Positions 1 through 11,185 are shown, counted from the first letter of the stretch. The stretch: DNA of 64,000 nucleotides from Hippopus hippopus (GCA_946811185.2 OX328104.1:14706914-14770913); one strand, 5' to 3'. Made by a program: numbers and translations. The notes: generated from the sequence alone by a model not told the origin.

Positions 1-78
1 CTTTTGTATAATAGCATGCAGTATTTTTGTATCATAATGGGTTAAATGGTGTGAGATGGATGCACAGTGTAACTTGTA

Positions 79-306
79 GTAACTCTTTACCAAATAACAA
101 ATATTAGACCAGTCCAAATTCAAAACATTTGCAGACTGCGAAAATAAATATGACTCAAAGATTGATTTTTGTTCTTGGAAGGGTAGAAAACATTGTGGGT
201 AAAGGAGAAAATGCTGGTTACCAGCATTTTCTCCTTTCTCCACAATGTTTTCAAAGGCTTGTTTTCTCAGGGTTGTTAAAAAGTCTGGATTGTGTGGTAA
301 GGGGTG
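79..306 (+). mobile_element. TTAA palindrome element copy, end A left
   Basis: The order is CTCTTTACCAAATAAC, A-half, palindrome (GAAAACATTGTGGGTAAAGG and its complement) and right end GTGTGGTAAGGGG. The flanking TTAA has decayed on both sides. The palindrome explains the apparent coding frame across this copy. Confidence 0.85.
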
Positions 307-339
307 AATCAACTGCTTCAGGGGCACACAACAGAATTT

Positions 340-525
340 AAGATTTTTACAAATTGAAAGAATTTGCAGACAAGAAATTAAATGTTACTCATGACATGTA
401 ATTTGTCTTTCATAGGTTAAAACTCAGGACTGTTTGGTTACCAGCATTTTCTCCTCTTCCCATAATGGTTTCCAAAGCTTTTTTCTCAGGGTTGTTTAAA
501 GTCAGGATTTGTGGTAAAGGGTTAA
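340..525 (+). mobile_element. TTAA palindrome element copy, 5'-truncated
   Basis: It starts in the A-half (AAATTGAAAGAATTTGCAGAC) and has lost the left palindrome arm. It ends GTGGTAAAGGG plus TTAA at 522-525. Confidence 0.75.
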
Positions 526-553
526 AACAGGTACTTGCTTAAAGCAGGCTTGC

Positions 554-722
554 TTAACCCTTTACCAAACAGTCTAGAGTTTTAATGACCATGAGAAAAA
601 AGGCTTTTGAAAATATTTAGAGAAAAGGAGAGAATGCTGGTTACCAGTATTTAATCTTATCCCAACAATGTTTTCTAAAACTGTCTTCTACATGGTTACA
701 ATTTTGTAGATTGGTAGAAAGT
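554..722 (-). mobile_element. TTAA palindrome element copy, end B left, shortened
   Basis: It begins TTAACCCTTTACC (TTAA at 554-557), followed by the B-half and a degraded palindrome. The right half is internally deleted. It sits just upstream of the splice acceptor at 777. Confidence 0.7.
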
Positions 723-777
723 TCATGAAAATTTCTTTATGTAATGCTTATATAAATGTATTTTGGTCTGCTTTCAG

Positions 778-1388
778 AAAATGCAGTTGATGTGCCCAAG
801 TCAACAGGGGAAGTGCCAACCGGTCCAGTTATTAAGGCTCCCATTGCACAGGAAGAAGATACAATCGTAGCTGAGGAGATGACACAAGTTCAGTCTAGCC
901 AGGTCCAGTCTACAAAACAGAATGGTTCTATACCTGTTATCATAACATCCCCAGCAGAGGATGTTTCGCCAATTGAGTCCAGTCTACTGTATGAGCCTGA
1001 TGAAACAGTTATGGATCAGGATGACGAGAAGAATGCAAAGAGTCTTGAAGAGCAAGTTCTAGAGTTAGAAAAGGAGTATGAAAAAATGCAGCAAGAAAAC
1101 CATATCGAGGACACTGTGCAACCTACGAAGGTTGCAAATACAGAATCCACGCCTACAATGCCTTCCCAGAGTTCAAGTGAAGCACCCAGAAAGGGAGGTT
1201 CTTGTGGGAAAATTCTGGCATTTACATTTTTTTCAATTTTTGTTACGTTGACTGTTACAGTTTGTGTTGTCATGTTTTCGGACATTCAACATCCCATCAT
1301 GCAACAGCTTCGCTCACATTTAACCTTCCTCGAACCAACCCGAGATTTTATTTTGGATAAGTACCAGGAAATTTTCAAGAAATCATAA
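778..1388 (+). CDS. Terminal coding exon of an unrecognised C-terminally anchored membrane protein
   Basis: A pyrimidine-rich acceptor (TGCTTTCAG at 769-777) opens a long frame that ends in TAA at 1386-1388. The exon starts two bases before a codon boundary, so the preceding exon, outside the window, ends in phase 1. The 203 or so residues are acidic and Ser/Gln/Thr-rich. A short predicted coiled-coil stretch (EEQVLELEKEYEKMQQEN) is followed by a single hydrophobic segment (ILAFTFFSIFVTLTVTVCVV). A tail of about 35 residues with basic and aromatic positions ends in FKKS. This is the layout of a single-pass ER or nuclear-envelope protein with a cytosolic N-terminal region. I do not recognise the family; LRRC59-like or TMEM-type proteins are possible but unproven. 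Codon use and the open frame make it a real exon rather than repeat read-through. Confidence 0.75.
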
Positions 1389-1479
1389 ATCTACAATAGC
1401 CAACTCTCAAGTCAGCAATCTTTATTAGTGAACAATCTATATCTCTCTTTTTTGCTTTTTTTAAGCCCACAACCAAATG

Positions 1480-2110
1480 AATACAGCTACTACTTTCCTG
1501 CCTTGGACAGCCATTGAAAACATGGTTGGGATAGGAGAAACTGTTTGTTACTTGCATTTGCTTCTGTACCCCACAGTGTTTTCCTTATTTAACTATTTAC
1601 CAGATGACAAATTGTAAGACTTTTCCAATTTGAAAGCTTACACAGAATGATGACAAATGAAGCTCAAATGGTAGAATCTGTCCTTGAGAGTATGGAAAAG
1701 ATTTTGGGAAGTGATGAAAGTCTTGCCACAGGATTTTCTTTTTCCCCTGATCATTTTCCTTTTCCCACTATGGTTTCTTCTATTCTATATACAGATGTTA
1801 TTTTTAACCTCCTCATGTTTTCTGCAAATGCTTTAACCTTGAATAAGTCTAAAATTTTGTTGTCTGGTAAAAAACGGCATGTCTGAAAGGACAGTCTATT
1901 GTATTGGGTCCAACCCTTTACCTGAGGAAGAAGCATTTTGAAAAAAGTAGTAATCAGCATTTTCTCTTTTCCCATAATGTTTTCTACCTTTTTCAGAAAC
2001 AGATTCCACCATTCTAGCCAAATTTCATTTGCTGTCTGCAGATGCTTTCATTTTGGACAAGTCTAGAATTTTGTTGTATCGTAGAGAGTTGATCAATAAA
2101 TTTTCAAGTA
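1480..2110. mobile_element. Mosaic of degraded TTAA palindrome elements
   Basis: The region has a degraded palindrome centred near 1540, an A-left copy starting at TTAA 1589 and further partial right halves (GCAAATGCTTTCAAT-type) to about 2110. The short apparent frames here come from these fragments. Confidence 0.6.
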
Positions 2111-2277
2111 ACATATCAGCTGTGATTACACCTAACACCTGTACTCTCAGATGCTGTTTTAATGCTTTTATAGATTCTTTGTACATGATGTATTTGGTTG
2201 TGTCATCTTGTTGATCATTTGTTGAGAGGGTATCAACTTATTCTGATAATGCCAACTTTCGATTTATTGCAAGTAAA

Positions 2278-2380
2278 GGAAACTTGTTGCTTTTAACAGG
2301 AAACTTGTTGCTTTTAACAGGAAACTTGTTGCTCTAAACAGGAAACTTGTTGCTCTGAATAGGAAATCTTTTGCTTTTAT
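2278..2380. repeat. 21-bp tandem repeat, 4 full units plus a partial
   Basis: Units of GGAAACTTGTTGCTTTTAAC plus A start at 2278, 2299, 2320 and 2341, with a diverged partial from 2362. The first two units are identical, so expansion is recent. Confidence 0.9.
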
Positions 2381-2770
2381 CCCTTTACCAAACAATCCCA
2401 AGTTTTATGACCCTAGGAGTCAAAGGCCTTTAAAAACATTGTAGGAAAAAGGAGTAACTAGCATTTTCTCCTTTTCTTGCTGTGTTTTCGATCCTTTTAA
2501 CCTTTTACTACACAATCCTGAATTTTAACGACCCTAAAAAAGAAAGCATTTGAAAACATTGTGGGAAATGGAGAAAATGCTGGTAAGCAGCATTTTCTCC
2601 TTTTCCCACAATGTTTTCTACCCTTCCCATATCAAATTTCTATGTTTGAGTCACATTTATTTTGTTGTTTGGTAAAGAGTTAAAGATGGTTCTCATTATT
2701 TGAGCCACATTTTTATTGTCAGCTGCAAATGCTTTCAACATGGACAGCTCTAAAATGTTATTTGGAAAAG
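2379..2770 (-). mobile_element. Two or more TTAA palindrome elements, B left
   Basis: A short copy begins ATCCCTTTACCAAACAATCCC near 2379. A fuller one runs from TTAACC near 2500 to GTTTGGTAAAGAGTTAA near 2684. A trailing right-half fragment ends near 2770. Confidence 0.7.
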
Positions 2771-3153
2771 AATGCACCATGTAATGCCAGTGCAACACAA
2801 GAATTTTTAAAGTATACATTTTTTATTTGACAGAGTCATGGCAAGCCAGGATAATAGTGCAGTATCTCAATCTTATGTCAACCAAAATAGACATTGCAGT
2901 GGGTCAAAGAATCCCATTCCATTTTCTCATTGATGCTAAACATCGAGATCAAGTAGATCTTTTTTTTTGAAAGAAGGGATTTTACTGGAATGTCTTCAAA
3001 TCCATCTGCTGCAAATTGTTTTATGCAATGGCTACTTTTCCCTTTATGCTTTTAGAAAGCCTGTCATGGCAAAGACATACCAGATCATATTTCTATTTTG
3101 GTTAAAGACTAAAGACTTTCGATAGGTGCTTCATTGATGAAAGAGATAGTAAA

Positions 3154-3500
3154 TAACCCTTTATCATACAATCCCATGTTTTAGTAACTCTGAGGAAGAG
3201 GCCTTTTGTGGGTAAATGAGATAATGCTGGTAACCAGCATTTTTTCCTATGCCTACAATGATTTTTTACCCTTTCAAAGAACTTCCATTTAACCCTTTCC
3301 CAGATAAGACCTGGTTTTTACAGCTCTGAGGTTGAAGGCATTTGAAAACACTGTGGAAAAAGGAGAAAATGGTCATAAAGAGCATTTTCTCCATTTTCCA
3401 CAGTGTTTTCTTCCCATACAGATAAAATACCACCTTTTTAGCCACTCTAAATTTGTCGTCTGCAAATTCTTTCAATTTCAGCACACCAAAATAGCTTTTG
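3154..3500 (-). mobile_element. Two adjacent TTAA palindrome elements, B left
   Basis: The first starts ATAACCCTTTATC near 3154. The second starts TTAACCCTTTCCC near 3289. In the second, both palindrome arms share the variant ACACTGTGGAAAA instead of the usual ACATTGTGGGAAA. Confidence 0.75.
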
Positions 3501-3840
3501 AAATGGCTTTTAATCCTTTATTATATACCAGTAAATTTTCCTGGATCAAATACATGCGTTGAATTGGATGAAATAACACACACAACAGAAAAAAAATCTG
3601 TATCTACATGCAGTGAAATACGCTCCCAAATATGGTATGATGACATATCTCAAGCATGGACTAAGCATGCATTGAGTTGCGATTTGAATGGTTAAAATGT
3701 TACGCTGTAATATTAATCTGCCATTCATAAAAACAGAGTTACTACCATCCGCACTATTGTCTCATTTTGTGTGCTGTTTTCGAATAAAATGTCAATAATT
3801 GCAAAATATTGTCGTTGAAAGTTGTAGGTATGTAATAAAA

Positions 3841-3990
3841 GGAATATTGTTTTGTAGTAACTTCCTGGTGCTTGTATTTACTTCTCGCTGCGTAAGAAAA
3901 TTTTGACATCCGTCTCGCACAACATCAAATTTTCTCAAGCTGCTCGAATTGAATTCAAGCACCAGGAAAGTTACTACAACATAATATTCC
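3841..3990. repeat. Foldback element with arms of about 38 bp
   Basis: The left arm (GGAATATT...GTAGTAAC...CCTGGTGCTTG) at 3841-3878 is nearly complementary to the right arm at 3952-3990. The inner sequence is also partly self-complementary. There is no coding capacity and the family is unknown. Confidence 0.75.
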
Positions 3991-4290
3991 GTATTTATCA
4001 CACAATCCTGAGTTTTAATAACCTTGAGGAAGAAGGCTTAAAACTCAGGATTGTGTAGTAAAGGGTTGAAGCAAAATTAAAACATATATACTCGTTTCAT
4101 GTCAAAATTGTGTAAAATCTTTTTTTTCTCCACCAGACAACAAAATTTTAGACTGGTCCATGAAAGCACTTGCCAATTTGTGATTCAAATGATGTAATTT
4201 GTCTTTGACAGGGTAGTAAACATTGTTGGGAAAGGAGAAAATCCTAGTAACAACTTTCCACATGAGATTGTGTGGTAAAAGGTTAAAATT
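3990..4290 (+). mobile_element. Fragments of TTAA palindrome elements
   Basis: A short B-end piece (CACAATCCTGAGTTTTAATAACC) is joined to its own complement near 4040. An A-half piece near 4140-4290 ends GTGTGGTAAAAGGTTAA. Confidence 0.6.
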
Positions 4291-4530
4291 TGATATTCTG
4301 GCAGGTAAATAATGTCATGTAGAACTTGATGCAATAGACTTTTTTTTTTTGACATAACAATGTTGAATTTTAACTGAATGTCTGGTTTTGTATGATTTAT
4401 ATTGTTTTTATACATGGACATAGTTATACGGTGGTCTTGAATTTTTATGACTGTTTTTCTGTCTTTTGTCTAAATCTGGACTTGCCTGAATTAATGCAAT
4501 AGTACCAGAAATTATATTCACCAAATATTC

Positions 4531-4751
4531 TTAACTTATTACCAAACGACAAAATTTCAGAAGTACACATTGAAAGCATTGGCAGATTACAAATTAAATG
4601 TTGCTCAAATGGTGAAAATTGTCTTTGAAAGGGTAGAAAATATTTTGGAAAAAGCAGAAAATGCTGTTTACCAGCTTTTTCTCCCTTTGTTAGAATATTT
4701 TCAAAAGCATTTCAGGGTGGTTAAAATACATAATTGTGTGGTAAAGGGTTA
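4531..4751 (+). mobile_element. TTAA palindrome element copy, A left
   Basis: TTAA at 4531-4534 and TTAT at 4748-4751 flank the copy. The palindrome has mismatches on both arms (GGAAAAAGCAG, CTCCCTTTGTTAG). Confidence 0.8.
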
Positions 4752-5047
4752 TTATATTATAAACTCCAGGCCAAGCCATCTGATTGATCAGAGACAAAAT
4801 GGCTAAGCCAATAGGATGGCTAGTTTTCGAATGTTTAATCTGAATATATTTTTGAAGGGTTGGTGGATATACGGTAGTCCAGAATTTTGGTCTCACTTTA
4901 TTTAGATAGAGGAGCCATAATATGCCAGAGATACTCAGTTTGTTGCACAACTTTAGTTCTATGTCAGAACAGGTTGTTAGATGGTAGTTCCAAACTGTTA
5001 TCTGCATTCATGTGAGCATTTAACCCTTGACCAAACAATCCAGTGTC

Positions 5048-5257
5048 TTAACTCTTTACCAAACGACAAAATTTTAGGTTTGTCCAAGTCGAAAGCATTT
5101 GCAGACGACAAAATAAAAGTGACTGGAAATTTGTTTTGTGAAGGGTGGGAAAAGGAGAAAATGCTGGTTACCAGCATTTTCTCCTTTTCCCATAATGTTT
5201 TCTAAAGGCTTCTTCCTCAAGGTCGTCAAAAGTAGGGATTGTGTGGTAATGGGTTAA
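5048..5257 (+). mobile_element. TTAA palindrome element copy, A left
   Basis: TTAA at 5048-5051 and 5254-5257 flank the copy. The left palindrome arm is shortened (GGGTGGGAAAAGG). A B-half fragment with its own TTAA follows directly to about 5350. Confidence 0.85.
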
Positions 5258-5395
5258 TGACCCTGAAAAATAAGGCTTTTGAAAACATTGTGGTAAATAT
5301 GAGAAAATTTTGTCCATTTCCCACAATACTTTCTTCACTTCCAAACACAAATTCATTAATGTAAGCTCTGTTTAATTTTTCATCAGGAAATTTCT

Positions 5396-5621
5396 TTAAC
5401 TCTTAACCAAACGACAAAATTTTAGACTTGTCCAAAATGAAAGCATTTGTAGACAACAAAATTAATGTGACTCAAAAATTGAAGTTTGTTTTGGGAAGGG
5501 TAGAAAACATTGTGGGAAAAGGAGAAAATGCTGGTTACCAGCATTTTCCCCTTTTCCAACAATGTTTTCAAAAAGCTTCTTCCTCGGGGTTGTGAAAACC
5601 AGGGATTGTTAAAAGAGTTAA
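5396..5621 (+). mobile_element. TTAA palindrome element copy, A left, near-complete
   Basis: TTAA at 5396-5399 and 5618-5621 flank the copy. The A-half AAACGACAAAATTTTAGAC is intact and the central base is T (GGTTACC). Confidence 0.88.
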
Positions 5622-5624
5622 TTT

Positions 5625-6415
5625 GAACAAGTCGAAACTTTTGTAATTTGGTAAAGAGTTAAACTGGTCAGGAATAAAATATACCTTGACGTAACAAGCA
5701 GGAAATTATATGAACAATACCTGATCTAGCAAACCTCATCAATGTACGCCCACGGAATAGAAACTTCTGTAAAATCCACACAGAAGAAAATGCTGCTCAT
5801 TGTGCAACTCAGTAGCCTTTCTGCTGACTTTGAATTTTGTGAAATATGACAACACATGCTGGTAATCAGCTGGAAGAAGCACTGTGTCATGCTGGATCCC
5901 ATCTGAAATTTTTGTTGTAAAGTCATGTGGTAGAATTAAAGGGTTATTATAATTTGGTATTTATTTTTCTTTTATTCTTTTTTTATATATTGGCTTTAGA
6001 GAAACACACATACTCGTAGAAATGCTTTTAAAGCACAAAAACAGTCTCAGTCACCTCTATAATAAGTAGGTGATAAGTGTTGTTAGGGTTTTAGCCCCAC
6101 TTGGCAGAAGCCTGCAAGCACATGTCTAAGTCTGCCATCATGCATATGTTAATCTATATTTCAGAAATATCTTCATTTACTGAACAAATTTTTACCAAAC
6201 TTCACAGACCCTCTTGTTTTTTTTTTAGCTTCAGCCTATTAAGCATTTTTCACATCACAACCTCCGTTGCTTTTGGAAGACAGTGTAGTTCTTGATTGTA
6301 CTGCAATGTGAAGACACATTCAGTGCAGTTTGATCCAAAACCTACACTGTTGTTTTAAAAGCAGCTGTTGTGCTGGTCATTTCATATATAAACCCTTTAC
6401 CATACAGTTTTGTAT
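5625..6415. other. No recognisable gene or element
   Basis: AT-rich sequence with short poly-T runs. The frames at about 5726-5926 and 6101-6295 have no supporting splice sites or family likeness. Confidence 0.4.
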
Positions 6416-6644
6416 TTAATCCCTTACAACACAATTGTGAGTTTCGACCACATTGAGGACAAAAGCTTTTGAAACATTGTGGTAAAAGGAGTAAATGCTG
6501 GTAACCAGCATTTTATCCTTTTCCCACAAAGTGTTCAACCCTTTCAAAAACAGTTTTCAATGTTTGAATCACTTCAATTTTGTCGTCTGCAGATGATTTC
6601 ATATTTGGAAGAGTCTAAAAATATGTCGTTTGGTAAAGAGTTAA
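6416..6644 (-). mobile_element. TTAA palindrome element copy, B left, 229 bp
   Basis: TTAA at 6416-6419 and 6641-6644 flank the copy. The right end is GTCGTTTGGTAAAGAG. Confidence 0.85.
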
Positions 6645-6886
6645 GTAATGACCTGTTGTTATTTATAGGTCAGATGGTCATTAGATCTCATTTCTGTCAA
6701 ATAAGTTGCATGTTTGAAAGCATAATTGGAGTTTTATTTGTGTCTTTCGAATCTCTCATTCCTATTTTGATAGAATGAGGGACCAACATTTGAAGGGGAA
6801 GATCAATGAAGTTACTTTGTTTTGTTTTAGGCTTGAGTTGCTTTGCTTTTGTTCAGTTTCAAATCCACATCTACTTGCTACGTTTC

Positions 6887-7113
6887 ATAACCCTTTACTA
6901 CATGAAATAATTTGGACAAGTCCAAACTGAAGGCATTTGCAGACAACAAAATAAATGCGACTAAAAATGAAAATTGTTTTTGGAAGGATAGAAAGCATTG
7001 TGTAAAAAAGGAGAAAATGCTGGTTACCAGCATTTTCTCCTTTTCCCACAATGTTTTCATAAGTTGTCTTCCTCAGGGTCACTAAAAGTCGGGATTGTGT
7101 GGTAAAGGGATAA
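6887..7113 (+). mobile_element. TTAA palindrome element copy flanked by ATAA
   Basis: ATAA occurs at both 6887-6890 and 7110-7113. Either the insertion used a variant site or both sites mutated in parallel. The palindrome is almost perfect. Confidence 0.82.
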
Positions 7114-7155
7114 TTTTGGAGCTAAACTTTTATTGATTTGAGCCCAGATGGTTTA

Positions 7156-7309
7156 CCTGCAAGGTTTGTTGAGTTCAGTTCTTGCCCTGCCAAAATTTGC
7201 ATTCCAAAATCAGATGAAGGTGCTTGAAAGTATCCTGCAAGGTTTGTTGAGTTCAGTTCTTGCCCCTGCCAAAATTTGCATTCCAAAATCAGATGAAGTT
7301 GCTTGAAGG
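7156..7309. repeat. Tandem duplication, 78-bp unit
   Basis: Units at 7156-7233 and 7234-7309 begin CCTGCAAGGTTTGTTGAGTT and differ at only a few positions. No coding meaning is seen. Confidence 0.9.
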
Positions 7310-7449
7310 AGCCTTATTGCTTGTTACTAACCACATAGTGTCGTTGCCAAATGAACACAACAGAAAGTGCAAGTTGACAAAGAATAGCCACAAATTGCAA
7401 TTTCCGTCTAGAAAACATCATAGAAAAAGGAAATTATGTGAGTTACTTT

Positions 7450-7975
7450 GTTTTGCTTTTCAGACAAAGTTTTCTATCCTTTTTTTTTTTTTTTAAACAA
7501 ATTCCAACAATTGAGACACAGTTAGTTTGTTGCCTGCAATTGTTCCAATTTTGGGGAGTCTAAAATTTGGTTGTCTGGTACATGTAGTTTTGATTATACT
7601 TTACAAACCTACTTACTATTACGTAGACAAACTTAAACATTTGAGCCATGCTCTGGCAAAAGGGGGCTTAATGCATCTCCGTTATGCATCATACCATGCA
7701 GGTTATCACATGACTTGGAGCCATTAGATCCATTTTCTCTGACAAATGACTGAATCCTAAGTTAGAATGGTCCTTGGACATACAGAAAATTGACCGATAG
7801 CGAAAAGTTTCGGCCCAGGTCAGCCTGCGCGGACTGCGCAGGCTGGCCTGGGCCGATATTTTTCGCAGATGCATTAAGCCCCCTTTTCACAGAAGGTGGC
7901 TCATTTATTTTGTCTTCTGCAAATGCTTTCAATATGGACTAGTCTAAAATTTTGTCGTTTGGAAAAGAGCTGAAG
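7450..7975 (-). mobile_element. TTAA palindrome element remnants interrupted by the 7643-7902 element
   Basis: A right-half fragment (GTCTAAAATTTGGTTGTC) ends near 7580. A second right half is split at ACATTT/ATTTTG by the next feature and resumes at 7903 with ATTTATTTTGTCTTCTGC. Confidence 0.65.
7643..7902. mobile_element. 4-bp-TSD palindromic miniature element
   Basis: The termini are inverted repeats of about 36 bp (GAGCCATGCTCTG...GGGGGCTTAATGCATCT against its complement). The flanking duplication is ATTT at 7639-7642 and 7903-7906. An inner palindrome, CCCAGGTCAGCCTGCGC and complement, lies at about 7817-7852. No coding capacity is seen. Confidence 0.85.
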
Positions 7976-8454
7976 TGAAACCTTGAAACATTGTCGTATT
8001 ATTCGTCATTCATGTACTGGCTGTAGCAAGTAGCATAATGGAGTTGAAATGGATATACATGTACTGCTCATGTTTCATTAATAATTTGTGTGAATGTGTT
8101 TTATGTTGCAATTATTTTTTGTTTTTACCCCTTTTTATTTGTTTCACTGTTTTTATGTAGTTAGATTTTAACGCTGGAAAGTGAGTTCAAATTTTAGATT
8201 AGTATTTCCATATTTTTTATTTCTTTTATCGGTGTTTTTTAGATTGCGTATTCTCAGCCTCATTCCATTTTCCCCTGACCCTGACCTCATGCCCTGACCT
8301 ACTAAGCCTCTTTCTAATTTTGTTCCTTTCAAAGATGTGTTTGATACTGTCATAGGATTTGACCAGCTTGCTTTCGAAAGCCAGATGAATCTAAATGTAG
8401 GTCTGATTTAGCGTTTCATTCCAGGTTTTCCTGTTTACATTGGTCAGCAAATAA

Positions 8455-8680
8455 TTTACCCTTTACCAATTAATCCCGAATGGTAGCGACCCTGACGAAG
8501 AGTGCTTTTGAAAACTTTGTGGGAAATGGAGAAAATGCTGGTAATCAGCATTTTCTCCTTTTTTCCCACGTTTTCTATCCTTTCCAAGGCATGTTTCATC
8601 ATTTGAGACACATTAATTTTATGGTCTCCAAATATATTCAATTTTAACCAGTCTAAAATTTTGTTGTGTGGTAGATCTAA
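8455..8680 (-). mobile_element. TTAA palindrome element copy, B left
   Basis: It starts TTTACCCTTTACCAATTAATCC and keeps the full palindrome. The right end is GTTGTGTGGTAGA, with a decayed TSD. Confidence 0.8.
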
Positions 8681-8824
8681 AAAGTTTAATCCTGTTTCAA
8701 GCAATGCAAATCTAGTTAACATTAGATACTGTGGTAGAATTGAATTATTCCAAACAGAAGCTTCAAATTGTTTATTAGCATGATAGGTGTTAACCTCGAG
8801 GATTACTTAATTTCTGCTTCAGGT

Positions 8825-8885
8825 AGTGTAAATCAAGATCAGATTACACAGCATTTACTGTCTGATCTTTCATATATACTGTTCA
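8825..8885. repeat. Diverged short palindrome (GATCAGA...TCTGATC type)
   Basis: ATCAAGATCAGATTACACAG and its partial complement CTGTCTGATCTT surround a short loop. It is a degraded member of the family best seen at 57693-57760. Confidence 0.55.
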
Positions 8886-8992
8886 AATATTTAGGAAGAT
8901 ATTCCTTTAAAATATACCCTGAAATTTCGAAAGTTTTGGTAACATTTTTGGAACTAAAAGAACCCATTTTATTTTCTTTTACAGTTCCAGGT

Positions 8993-9221
8993 TTAACTCT
9001 TTGCCACATGACAAAATTTGAAGCTTGTTTAAATTTGACCTAAATATATTTGCAGATGACAAATTATAGGTTGCTCAAATGATGGAATTTGTCTTTGATA
9101 AAACAGAAAACATGGTGAGAAAAGGAGAAATTCTGGTTACCAGTATTCTCCCCTTCTCACGATGTTTTCAAAAACTGTCTTTGTTTTTCCCTGATCTCTG
9201 AATTGCATGGTAAGGGGTTAA
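8993..9221 (+). mobile_element. TTAA palindrome element copy, A left, 229 bp
   Basis: TTAA at 8993-8996 and 9218-9221 flank the copy. Both arms carry GTGAGAA instead of GTGGGAA. Confidence 0.85.
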
Positions 9222-9394
9222 GATGCTGTGCATGATTTCATTGCTTGTCTCTAGTGCATGCTTCTTGTGGCTTCATCCTTTCCTTTTCTGTTATTTTTCC
9301 CTTAATCCTAGTTCATTTGATCTCCCTTTGAAAATGTCTGTCAGCTGCTTTGTGTGATACCATTATTTTAGCGTGATTCTTTTGATGCTTTCTC

Positions 9395-9852
9395 TCTATA
9401 CAACACAATCCTGCTTTCAACAACCTTGAATAGGAAGGCTTTTGAAAACATTGTGGGAAAAGGAGAAAATGCTGGTAACCAGCATTTTCTCCTTTTTCCT
9501 CAATGTTTTCTACCTTTTTGAAGACAAATTTCATCATCTGAACTTCATGTGATATATCCTGTGCAAATACTTTCAACACCGACAAATCTAAAATTTTCTT
9601 GTTTGGTAAAGAATAAATTGAATTCTTGCAGTTAGCATTTTTGAAAGTGATATTTTGGTCTTGTGTTCTGTTAGTTAATAACCCTTTAGCAAATTGAGTT
9701 TGAACAGCCCTGAGATAGAAAGCTTCTGAAAACACTGTGGAAAAAGAAAATGCTGGTAACCCTTGCCAATACAAACAATTTTTGAGTCGCATTTATTTTG
9801 TTATCTGCAAATGCTTTCAACATTGACTTTAGATTGTTTGGTAAAGAAATAA
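9395..9852 (-). mobile_element. Two TTAA palindrome elements, B left
   Basis: The first (9395-9617) has an intact palindrome and ends GTTTGGTAAAGAATAA. The second (about 9675-9852) has lost most of its right palindrome arm and ends TTTGGTAAAGAAATAA. Confidence 0.75.
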
Positions 9853-9926
9853 TGATGCCAAAATAAAGCCTGTCAAATTTTGTTGATTTAAAAAGTATGA
9901 AAGCGAAGTTACGCCAAATTCACATT

Positions 9927-10394
9927 TAACTGTTCACCTGATGACAAAATTTTAGACTTGTGTGCAAAAAATTTGTAGACAAATATATGTCATGCTCTGT
10001 GAAAGGGGGGCTTAATGCATCTGCTAAAGGTATCGACCCAGGTCAGCCTGCGCAGGCTGACCTGGATCGAACCTTTTGCTTTTCATAAATTCTCTGCATG
10101 TCAAAGGACCAGTGTACCAGTAGATTGAGTAAGTTGCTATACAAGATGGATTTTATGGGTCCTTAATTTTGTGATGACTTGATTGGTATCATGCATCACA
10201 GAGAGGCATTAAGCACCTTTTTATGAGAGCATTGCTCATATGTATGGTTCAAAGGATGAAACTTCTCTTCAAAAGGCTAGCAAACATCGAGAGAAATGGG
10301 GATGCTGGTAGCCAGCATTTTCTTTGTTTTCTCATGTAGCGTTTTCAAAAGCTTTCCTCTTGGGTTGCCAAAACACAAGATTGTATGATACAGA
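9927..10394 (+). mobile_element. TTAA palindrome element split by a 4-bp-TSD element
   Basis: The A-half (TTAACTGTTCACCTGATGAC) runs to 9986 and resumes at 10238 with GTATGGTTCAAAGGATG, a diverged palindrome and a degraded B end near 10394. Confidence 0.7.
9987..10237. mobile_element. 4-bp-TSD palindromic miniature element nested in a TTAA element
   Basis: The ATAT duplication is at 9983-9986 and 10238-10241. The ends CATGCTCTGTGAAAGGGGGG and GAGAGCATTGCTC belong to the same family as 7643-7902. The inner palindrome CCCAGGTCAGCCTGCGC is present. Confidence 0.8.
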
Positions 10395-10957
10395 GTTGAT
10401 AATAATATTTATCTTAACAATCACAGGATGACATATTGTCATGTGACCTATGTGACAGGGTAAAGATGAAATGAGAAGTTTCTTTTGAAAAGTAAATCAG
10501 TACTAATGTGGAATACCCAAAGATTTCATTGTTAGAAGGGCAACAGATACATTTTTATACCTTGTTGATTTAGATTATCATGAACAGAAGTTACCATCCG
10601 ATTTTGAATCTATGCTATAAACCAATTTCTCATAGATTCTAGCAAAATATATTTTAAGTTTGTAATACATGTATTTGTAGCTCCTACAAAGTCATCAGGT
10701 TTACCACAAAGATCAACTTCCAGCAGTTGACTTATGTACACTGTTGTGTATAGTATTTTTGTACAGAATCATGCAACTGGACAAGAGAGAGCAAGATTTT
10801 TGCCTGTTGCTTTTATCTCCTAAGGTTATATAAGTTGATTCATATACATGTGCATCTATGCAAGGGATGGTTCACTTGATTGTAAAACCTCTGATTGTTC
10901 AATATCTTTTGGTTAAGCTACCTGCCATTGCTTTAGCATTGCCTCATTTTTTATGTG
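10395..10957. other. No recognisable gene or element
   Basis: Unremarkable AT-rich sequence with no convincing splice-bounded frame. Confidence 0.4.
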
Positions 10958-10958
10958 C

Positions 10959-11185
10959 CAACTCTTTACTAAACAATCCCGGGTTTTCACAACTCTCAGA
11001 AAGAAGCCTTTTGAAAACATTGTGGGAAAAGGAGAAAATGCTGGTTACCAGCATTTTCTCCTTTTCCCACAATGTTTTCCACCCTTCCCAGAACAAATTT
11101 CAATTTTTGAGTAACATTAATTTTGTCGTCTGCAAATGCTTTCAATTTTGCCAGTCTAAAATTTTGTCGTTTGGTAAAGAGTTAA
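10959..11185 (-). mobile_element. TTAA palindrome element copy, B left, centre inverted
   Basis: It is near-complete with a perfect palindrome, and the right TTAA is at 11182-11185. The central trinucleotide context is GGTTACC although B-left copies usually read GGTAACC, so the hairpin centre is inverted relative to its ends. Confidence 0.85.

Noticed and set aside
9313..9792. 159-residue minus-strand open frame
   Set aside because: It runs through two TTAA palindrome elements and contains the hairpin phrase [20 protein letters not shown]. Not a gene.
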